Assembly: GCA_000349905.1 (NCBI GenBank)
Contig: KB722740.1
Location: 597,133-661,132 of the forward strand
Direction: 5' to 3'
DNA length: 64,000 nucleotides
Origin: Volvariella volvacea V23
Lineage: Eukaryota; Basidiomycota; Agaricomycetes; Agaricales; Pluteaceae
A model generated the notes under the pieces. The model saw nothing but the letters and a program-made list of their open reading frames with translations. It did no database searches and was not told the DNA's origin. The translations under genes and the position numbers were made by a program. Below are positions 56,466-64,000 of this stretch, in pieces (position 1 is the stretch's first letter; each line of letters starts with the position of its first letter).

Positions 56466-57682
56466 ATGAGCGCTGCAATCCCCCCTACCCCTCCGTCTCC
56501 CGGCGTTGGAGCACGTCGCAAAGGGCCAAAGCAACTTCCTCGTTTGCCTCTCTCGGCTTTCAGTCCGCCTAACACAGGAACCTCCGAACAGTTCCCTCTG
56601 CCGCCCAGCCCTAGTACTGTTCACCCAGAATTCGTGATCGATGGTCATATAAGTTTGTCAAGCGACGAGATTACATTTGATAAATGGAAACAAGAGTCTG
56701 GCGAGATCTTGGGCGATCGTACGACTGGTGCAGTTGTTGCGATCGATGGCGGTTATGTGAACAGAGCAATCGCAGGGTTTGTTGAAATATTGACACGAAC
56801 GAGCCTGGCCTAACTGATTACCTCTTCCTTATTTTCATCTCGCAGGCTAGAGGCGCACACTGGAAAGCCTGAGATCCTTGGGATCTCGGTACCCTTCAAG
56901 TTGGGCGAGGCTGACCATCCCGCGCTCCCATCAACTTCACTCCCCCTATCGCTGTCTACCATATATACAGGGTCTTCTGCTGAGAATATTTCTAGTTTGC
57001 GGTGGGCGCTGGAACAGGGCCATCCCGTGGAGATTACGGTTCGCGGAACACTCTCTGATTCGGATTTGGAGGGACTGGAGGAGCTATTGGTCAAATCGAC
57101 CACAGATCTACCGAGTCTCTCGCCTATTATCATCTGTAGGTGCTCTACGATTCATCTGTTATATACTTCTGACGTCTTGCAATGCTAATTAGCCGGTTTA
57201 TTGCCCCCTGCATATGATGTGGGCCTTCCAATCGTTAAATTGATGAACCACCCCACATATCAATCCTTCCAAGCCCATGTCGCTGCCCTGTCGTTGCACG
57301 CCAACCTTTACGTAAATTATCTTCCACCTTCCTGGGATGGCAGCAGTGGGGCGTCTGATCAAGACACCGGGGACGCGGGAGCAAGGGATAAAAAAGAATG
57401 GAAAAGAAGGATTAAGATGTTCCGTGAGTGTCGAACCTGCCTTTGAAGAGACCAAGCCGCTCATTTATTTATTCTACTTTGGCATCAGTTGGGCCGGTGA
57501 TAGAAGCATTTGGATACCAACGAATACTGTTTGGTTCATCGCCGCCCAGAGCATCTCAGGGGGTTTGCTCAGTTGGGGAGTGGTATGAGCTGGCCCGGGA
57601 GTCACTGGCGGAGCTGGGGGTTGACCAAGAGTATGTAGATGGTGTATTCTATAACAACGCGAAGAAAGTGTATGTCAAGTAG
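56466..57682 (+). CDS. Amidohydrolase-like conserved protein
   Basis: About 340 aa, five exons. The Pro-rich N-terminus (MSAAIPPTPPSPGV) is followed by TGAVVAIDGGYVNRAIARL and KPEILGISVPFKLGE. The middle reads LRWALEQGHPVEITVRGTL and LPIVKLMNHPTYQSFQAHV. The C-terminus reads FGYQRILFGSSPP and LAELGVDQEYVDGVFYNNAKKVY. The ending pattern F-G-x-x-R-I-L-F-G-S followed by a helix and N-A-x-K-x-Y is what amidohydrolase_2 TIM barrels show at their C-terminus, where the Asp that would bind metal should follow FGS; here it is Ser/Pro. The protein may be a catalytically altered member. No firm function is assigned. The start ATG 56466 is the first in frame. Confidence 0.55.
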
Positions 57683-57941
57683 ATAAATGTACGAGAATGT
57701 GGTGTTGCTGGTCTGGACCAGAAATGGAAGGAAGCGTCTTGGGTCGGACATCGAAAACTCTCCTTCCAGCTCTCATCACCCCGGCCCTTTGGTTCCTCTT
57801 TGCGAAAACAACGCTGCGCCCCCTTCCAGGAGTTTGTGGGCTCTTGTGGGCTTCAATGCATGTCATCCTCGACAACACGCCCGTTGTGCAATCCTCCGCG
57901 TTTGTTCATCTGGTATAGCACACACTATTGAGGAATTTCCA

Positions 57942-57948
57942 TATAAAA
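57942..57948 (+). promoter_or_regulatory. TATA box of the 58013-60580 gene
   Basis: TATAAAA, 65 bp upstream of ATG 58013. It is the cleanest TATA element seen in the window, at a spacing compatible with a leader of about 35 nt. Confidence 0.6.
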
Positions 57949-58012
57949 GCCCTCTCGGCACCCCCTACTCAGCCTTCAACCTACCTCCAGATCTACACCT
58001 TCATCACTACAC

Positions 58013-60580
58013 ATGAGCGACAGTGAACATGACAATGGCATCGGGGTCGGTCGAGGAAGGGCATTGTCCTCGTGAGTCCTATGCTGTGTTAGCATCCTCC
58101 TCATCTCAGCCTTGCGCGTCTAGGAGTAGCACAGAATCTACGCCAGATGCCGTAGGAGCAACTACACTGCCTGAACCTTCTTTCTCTAACTCATGCCCTA
58201 GCGCAAACGAACGCGGTCGTTCTCCCCCGCCTCAGAGGATGGCGAGCTTGACCGTACCCTAGCCCCATCCCAGGACACCACGTCGGGCCCTGAGGAGAGG
58301 CGCGCTATTCTACGGCAACCGGTTGGCTTTTCATGGAGCAGCAATTCAATTGGTTCGGCCTCTTTACAGACTTACGAAGAACCACCCAATCCACCTTCTC
58401 GGTCTATGCATTATCTACCGGGGCAGGAAATTCCAGGAGCTCATTCAAAGAGGGGACGCGCCCCTCGCGGAAAGAATGGGTCTAACAGCGCCTCCAGACG
58501 CCCCCGAAAGAATGGTCATTTCTCTTCTCAAACAAACCGGTTCCGTTTGCAATCCACTCCCTTACCAACCCCTCCCATCTCCCTGCAACCCGATACCAGT
58601 ATAAATCTGGTACCAAATCTGGGGCTGGTCGCAGCCGTAAGTCCGCATCTTCAATCTGCGACGAACTCAATATCATCCGGACCCTCTGGACCCACACTTA
58701 ATATTTTGAGCATGCCACCGGCTGCAGCAACTGTTACAGACATGCCTACCAAGGAACCTAAATCAAGCAAGGCACATGTGACAGTCTCCCGGCGTACAGG
58801 TTCCAAGAAGCAGGCTAACCAACGTGCAGGTATGCATGCATTTTGTACAGCCACAAGTCTTATGCACTCTCCCTCGGGCTCACAGGACCATCCCGATCAA
58901 GCGGCCAAACCCCTGCAGGAAGTGGGGTCGAAGCCCATAGCTCGCCAATACCAAGCAAGCCTCAAGAATCAGAGCGTTCATCCTACTATCGTCGTGACTA
59001 TGAGAATGGACAACCTTTAGAAGCTACTCAAGCACATCCTAGCGAGGCTGCACGCATGCTTGACCAGCTAGCTGCCAATCAGGCCCGCCAGCAACAAGGA
59101 CGAGGTATGATTGAGAATTCAAAGTTGCTACGACCATTTCTGAGCATTTGTAGTAGATGCAACAGGTTCTAACCCAAAGCGATTAAGGATGGTGACTATT
59201 CTGATTCAAGATGTTCGTAATGAGGTCATAGATTATCAGCTTGCCGAAGTCAAAGTGTTTTTAAAGCCGGCTGACGACCCGACGGATGGCTTTTGGGCTG
59301 ATGCGGAAGAGCTGGTAAGTACAGGGGTATTTAGAGCATCTCCACGGAATGCCTATGAAATGCTACGATCCACAGTGCACCAAATTGCAAGGTAGCCCCT
59401 CCCGGATTGATGGTGAGCATAAAAATTAACCAAGTCAGGTTTAAATTTAACGCGCACTAGGCCCTGCTAGGATTTACACATTGCGAGGAAAATACCGTCA
59501 AATTATACTTCGGGTGACTGAAGACAATGTGGATCATTGTGTAACCGCTAATGTCATTATCACTCCGGATAGAACTATAGATATCGTTGTAGAGGAGGTA
59601 AGAAATTAAATCAAGCCGGATTTCTAGCACATTTCTTAACCGTCTTTAGCTGCCAACTGCTGGTGTCATACCACTACCACCACGAGTTCCAGTGAATCAG
59701 ACCCAAACCCAATCATCTGATCCCGAACAAGCTTCCAGACATCAGCGCCAGCTAAATGCGTCATCTATTCATGAACACCTCCTGCGCACCCGTGCGCGAT
59801 CTCCTGCGTACACCGTCTCCGAACCCTCTCGTTATGGTCATCACCTTCGTTCGACGTCCCATCGTCCGAGAGAACAATCGTTGTCTGCGTACTCGGCGAA
59901 CACACCCTCAGGTCCAGGTTCCCCATCTTATGCCTCGACGATCTCTACTTTAAGCCCGGCTAGTAAACGACAGAGGCTCAACGATGGGTCTGAGTATCGT
60001 ACGCTCCATGAGGATGATGATTATGACGGAACTTCCTCATCAAGTGACGAGTTCGATGATGCACCCAGACCGCGAAAGCTCCCATCTCCGGCTGCTGGTG
60101 CTAACCAAGAGACCGTGGACCGATACATGGAAAATTACATGACTCGCAAGTTGTTTGAAGAAACCGGCTACAGGTCTTTCTCCAACTCGACTAGCCAACC
60201 AGCGACAGTACCACGCGCATTAAGTCAATATCGATTTGTCAAGCAGATGATCGAAAAATTTTCGGGACAGCATCTCCGCTCACGATACATAATAGAGGAG
60301 GTAGACGTGCTTTCACATATTTTCAAAATTTGCCCTCTAATATCCGGACCGGTAGCACCATATTTTGCGAGCCCTAGGTATTAGGGATCCTGGCTACTCT
60401 AAAGATTGTCATGAATTTTTGGATTTGGTGGAACTCTACGGGCCTGGTGGTTCAAGAGTCAATCACCAGGTCACTGAGATGTGTCTGGATGAAGAACGCA
60501 CTGGCGAAGGACTCGTTCAAGAGCTCCTACGATTGATGCGCCAACTTGACCAGAAATGGCGAGCTGAGCAACGAACATAA
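58013..60580 (+). CDS. Unrecognised nuclear-looking protein
   Basis: About 690 aa, at least seven exons. It starts MSDSEHDNGIGVGRGRALSS; the next exons restore RKRTRSFSPASEDGELDRTL, a basic patch followed by an acidic Ser-rich one. The middle is Pro/Ser/Gln-rich with a Lys/Arg patch (VSRRTGSKKQANQR). At about 59190-59600 a compact domain appears: VTILIQDVRNEVIDYQLAEV, then GPARIYTLRGKYRQIILRV and DHCVTANVIITPDRTIDIVV, which looks like alternating strands. A further disordered Ser/Asp region follows, then a helical end: VDRYMENYMTRKLFEETG and FVKQMIEKFSGQHL, joined by an intron to HHILRALGIRDPGYSK and LVQELLRLMRQLDQKW. Function unknown; the mix suggests a transcription or chromatin factor, which is inference only. 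Confidence 0.72.
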
Positions 60581-60790
60581 TGCCGTTTTGTGCATTCTAC
60601 ATTCCTTTCATTTATTTCCGGCCTTTTCGTGCTGTGCCGTTCGTTAAATGTTGTAGTAGCTGCGAAGCGCAGGTCATCTAATCTCTAATAATATATTCTG
60701 CGTGATTTCCTGTGTGTGACATCAGTGTGACGTCCTGGAACTTGGCTTAGATTAGTGAACGCGTCCCTCAGAGCTCACCCCTTCATCATA

Positions 60791-62921
60791 ATGTCCTCAA
60801 GCATCGAATTGATCAACCCCAAAGCAGAAAGCGTCCGTAGGGCCGCGGCTCTGCAGGTACTACAGTCCTATGAGAAACTCCCATTCCTTGGCTCATTGAC
60901 GATAGGTCAACACCACTGGCGCGATGGGCCTGGCTAATGTTGTAAAGGGCAATCTCGGTGTGCATCGATTTTATTCAAATCCTCCCGTTCATCTGTCTCT
61001 TAAATGTTCGTATCCATCTAGGACCTCGAGGAACGCTAAAAATGCTAGTTGATGGGGCTGGTCAAATCAAAATGACCAAGGACGGCAAAGTCCTGCTATC
61101 TGAGATGCAGATCCAAAATCCTACGGCAGCCATGATCGCACGAACAGCTGTTGCACAGGACGACCAAGTTGGTGATGGTACCACATCTGTGGTACTCCTG
61201 GTTGGCGAATTGTTGAAGCAAGCAGATCGATATATCTCAGAAGGTGTGCACCCTACCGTCATTGCAGAGGGATTTGAATTGGCGAAGAAGGAGGCATTAA
61301 AGGTACGTTTCGCATATACTTGACCAAAATTTATGCGCGTGCGTCTGTTCTGATGAATCTCGTTGAATGCACCGCCCGGATGTGGGCATATAGTTTTTGG
61401 ATCAGTTCAAGCGACATGTTGATCTCGATCGTGCAATGCTCATCAACGTGGCCAATACCTCCCTTGCCACCAAATTGAATGCAACACTGGCAAAACAGCT
61501 AGCTGCTGACGTCGTTGACGCGGTGATTGCAATCCGTCCGCCCCCAAAGGGTGAGGGACACACCCATTTATCTAAGTGTTACTCTGATCTCTGACCCAAC
61601 AGGTGAAAATGACCAATGGCAGCAACCAATTGACCTACATATGGTTGAAATCATGAAAATGCAGCACCGTACGGCGTCCGAGACCCAGCTAGTTCGTGGT
61701 CTGGTCCTGGATCATGGTGCAAGGCATCCCGATATGCCCAAACGCGTCGAGAACGCGTATATACTTACCCTGAACGTTAGCTTGGAGTACGAGAAAACGT
61801 GCGTGTGTAGATGACCTCATTTCATTAGCTTCACTAACCCTTCTGTAACCTAAAAGTGAGATTAACTCTGGGTTTTTCTATTCCTCTGCAGAGCAACGCG
61901 AAAAACTCGTGGAATCTGAGCGAAGAGCAGTGGATAATAAAGTTAGAAAGATAGTGGAACTTAAAAACCTGGTCTGTGATCAGGCCGTGGAATCAAAAGA
62001 AAAGAAGAAAAACTTCGTCGTAATCAACCAAAAGGGAATAGACCCTCTCAGCCTTGACCTTTTGGCGAAGAACGGAATCCTTGCTTTGCGTAGAGCCAAG
62101 AGAAGGAACATGGAACGGTATGCCTACCTTGCGGCTCATATTACCAGACAGCTGAATTGTGGGTCCATCTATAACAGGCTGCAACTTGTTTGTGGCGGAA
62201 CAGCACAAAACTCAGTGGACGACTTAACGCCTGACGTACTAGGCTGGGCAGGCCTCGTCTATGAACATACTTTAGGTGAAGATAAGTTCACCTTCGTCGA
62301 GGGTGTGAAGGATCCAAAGTCCGTTACACTCTTGATCAAGGGACCCAACGCCCACACGACTCAACAAATACAAGATGCGCTCCGGGATGGCCTGAGGGCA
62401 GTGAAGAACGCCATTGATGATGACGTTTTGATCCCTGGTGCTGGTGCGTTTGAGGTTGCATGCTCATCACATTTAAGCAGTCCTGTCAAAAAAGGCGCCA
62501 AAGGACGTGTTAAGATGGGCGTTCAGGCCTTTGCCGATGCACTTTTAATTATTCCAAAGACGTTAGCGCAGAACGGGGGCTATGATGTACAGGATGTTGT
62601 CGTTGCCCTTCAGGTGTGTATCAACAACGTCAAGCCAGGACTCCGACCCTTATGATTTGCGTTTCAGGATGAATACTCAGAAGGCAATGTTGTTGGCTTG
62701 GATCTGCACTCGGGCGAACCTTTCGACCCAACAGTGGAAGGCATCTGGGATAACTATCGGGTCAAGCGGCAGATGCTTCATTCCTGGTGGGTGTACCATA
62801 ATATCTGTCTCATCTCGATACTCACTTTGCGCTCAGCTCCGTGATTGCTATCAACCTACTGTCCACTGACGAAATTCTGAGGGCGGGTCGCAGTTCACTC
62901 AAGGCAGATGGACCACAGTAG
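60791..62921 (+). CDS. CCT6: T-complex chaperonin subunit zeta (CCT6)
   Basis: Subunit of the cytosolic TRiC/CCT chaperonin that folds actin, tubulin and other proteins. About ten exons, roughly 545-550 aa. [22 protein letters not shown] is the typical zeta N-terminus. The ATP site is [33 protein letters not shown] and [20 protein letters not shown]. The zeta-type apical segment contains [20 protein letters not shown], and the next blocks are [20 protein letters not shown] and [16 protein letters not shown]. The C-terminal part of the ATP site is [19 protein letters not shown]. The last exons read [20 protein letters not shown] and [20 protein letters not shown]. The 57-nt intron after MER near 62120 keeps the frame open if unspliced. 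Confidence 0.95.
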
Positions 62922-63111
62922 ACAAGGCTAAAGCGTATAGATTATGTATAATACTCACAAATGCTTAAACAATGGACCGCAAAATTTGACTATAATGCAT
63001 GCAGAATCGAGTTCAACATTACACAATTTAGTATACGATTAGCTGACTGTTACAATATTTAACAAACCTCAGCGCGCAGCACTTGTCCCCAAGAATGAAG
63101 TCTCACAAAAA

Positions 63112-64000
63112 TCATGATTCTGATACATCTGAGCATGAATCCCATCCAGCGTGGACAAAGTGGGGCGGCGTTTCAGGGAATGAAACTTTGGTCATCGAGT
63201 AGCGGCCAGTCGTACTCGCTCCAAATCCTGGGTACACGTGGTGCATGAGTGTAACCTTGCGATCCTGGACTTCTTTAATTGAAGTCGGCGGAAATTGGTT
63301 TGGCACTGCTTTGGGACGATCAAGGGGGCTATCTGGCGTTGAAGCCAACTCCTGGAGGAAACTAGCTGTTAGTGACGTGAACTCGGGTCGTACGTCCGTG
63401 AAGTGGCACCCACAATTTCATTTGGCGGGTAGCCATAAGGCTCTGGTGAAGGCCACCTGCCTTGCGACCTTGATACCGACAATACCTCATGACAATGCAG
63501 AGGTAACTCAGCGTCATTGCCGTAGTCCTCGGAAGATTGGTCATCTTCATCTTGTATTTCGACCTCGCCACCCGAAGGCGATACAGACGCCCATCGTCGC
63601 CGCGCAAATGCAAAAGGAGAGGGTTTGAGGGTAAGTGCTCCACGCATTCTGGTGGAATAAGGAAGGAAGGGAGCTGCGGATTTTCGATTCATTTCGTTGC
63701 GTGCATCCAGTGGAGGGGGTGTTAAACCGTCCTCGGGAGTAATTGGTGTTTTCTCGTCATCAGAGGACAGGTCATCTAGCAGCACAGGATTTGCCCAAGC
63801 TTTCGCAGCATAGGTCAAAGGCGTAGGCTTGCAAAAAAGCTTGCCACCAAGAAAAGAGTTTGGACGAGGAACAACTTTTTGCATTGGTGTCACATCCAAA
63901 TCCTCTTCATCCACCTGCGTTTTCTTGTTTGGCGGCTCGCCTGAGGAGGGATCGATATCACCCACGCGTTTCCTGCTCCGGGTGGAGATACGGACAGAAA
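63112..64000 (-). CDS. Unrecognised protein, 3' part
   Basis: The 5' end lies to the right of the window: the frame is open from 64000 (SVRISTRSRKRVGDIDPS) without a start. The visible part is about 270 residues, in two exons joined by an intron of about 45 nt near 63370-63415. It is rich in Pro, Ser, Asp and Glu with short motifs such as RRRWASVSPSGGEVEIQDED and GRYSMTKVSFPETPPHFVHA; it looks disordered and has no recognised domain. The stop is at 63112. Convergent with CCT6. Confidence 0.6.

Noticed and set aside
1..64000. Clustering of primase, MCM2, BUB2, ATRIP and UPF2 as a replication or cell-cycle gene cluster
   Set aside because: They are spread over 50 kb, on both strands, with unrelated genes between; ordinary gene order explains it.
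1..64000. Transposons, CRISPR arrays, telomeric repeats or phage-like genes
   Set aside because: No reverse transcriptase, transposase, terminal repeats or spaced direct repeats were seen.

Overview
The window is nuclear DNA of a filamentous basidiomycete, most likely an Agaricomycete. Genes are dense (about 28 in 64 kb), on both strands, and cut by many introns of about 45-70 nt with GT...AG ends. Apparent stop codons inside genes are removed by these introns. The proteins are fungal types: MIA40, a mitochondrial bS6 protein, a class-3 lipase, a Mei2-like RNA-binding protein, a maleylacetate reductase and a GT49-like glycosyltransferase. I see no transposon, long repeat, CRISPR array or rRNA gene, and cannot name the species.

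Layout. 1-8.0 kb: 3' end of the DNA primase small subunit, an unrecognised conserved-looking protein, then an AP-4-epsilon-like adaptin divergent from the BUB2/Cdc16 GTPase-activating protein. 8.4-15.5 kb: a noncanonical bZIP factor, a mitochondrial CDF metal transporter, and a head-to-head pair (maleylacetate reductase and a flavin-reductase-like protein, start codons 59 bp apart) that suggests an aromatic-degradation module. 15.5-23.6 kb: a 1627-aa Sec7/PH protein with degraded GEF motifs, an NFKBIL1-like protein and MIA40. 23.7-27.8 kb: MCM2, an intron-containing tRNA-Gly(GCC) and a DUF3128 (EMI1-like) protein. 28-35 kb: an HSL-family esterase, a formate/nitrite transporter and a Mei2-like protein. 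36.3-43.9 kb: mitochondrial bS6, a HAD hydrolase, Tudor-SN and a CaMKK-like kinase. 44.3-51.9 kb: UPF2 divergent from an ATRIP/Rad26-like checkpoint protein. 51.9-64 kb: a GT49-like glycosyltransferase, a secreted lipase, an amidohydrolase-like protein, an unrecognised protein, CCT6 and a partial unknown protein.

Most genes are housekeeping and unrelated. Several concern replication or cell-cycle control (primase, MCM2, BUB2, ATRIP) or RNA handling (UPF2, Tudor-SN, Mei2-like), but I see no reason to call these clusters. The only pair whose arrangement itself suggests joint function is the maleylacetate reductase/flavin reductase pair at 12.1-14.8 kb. Gene models were assembled by hand from reading frames, GT...AG junctions and family motifs. 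Where I counted every exon (BUB2, bZIP, metal transporter, flavin reductase, Sec7 protein, MIA40, DUF3128 protein, esterase, bS6 and the 983-2605 gene) the total is divisible by three. Other models are reliable in extent but not at every junction.
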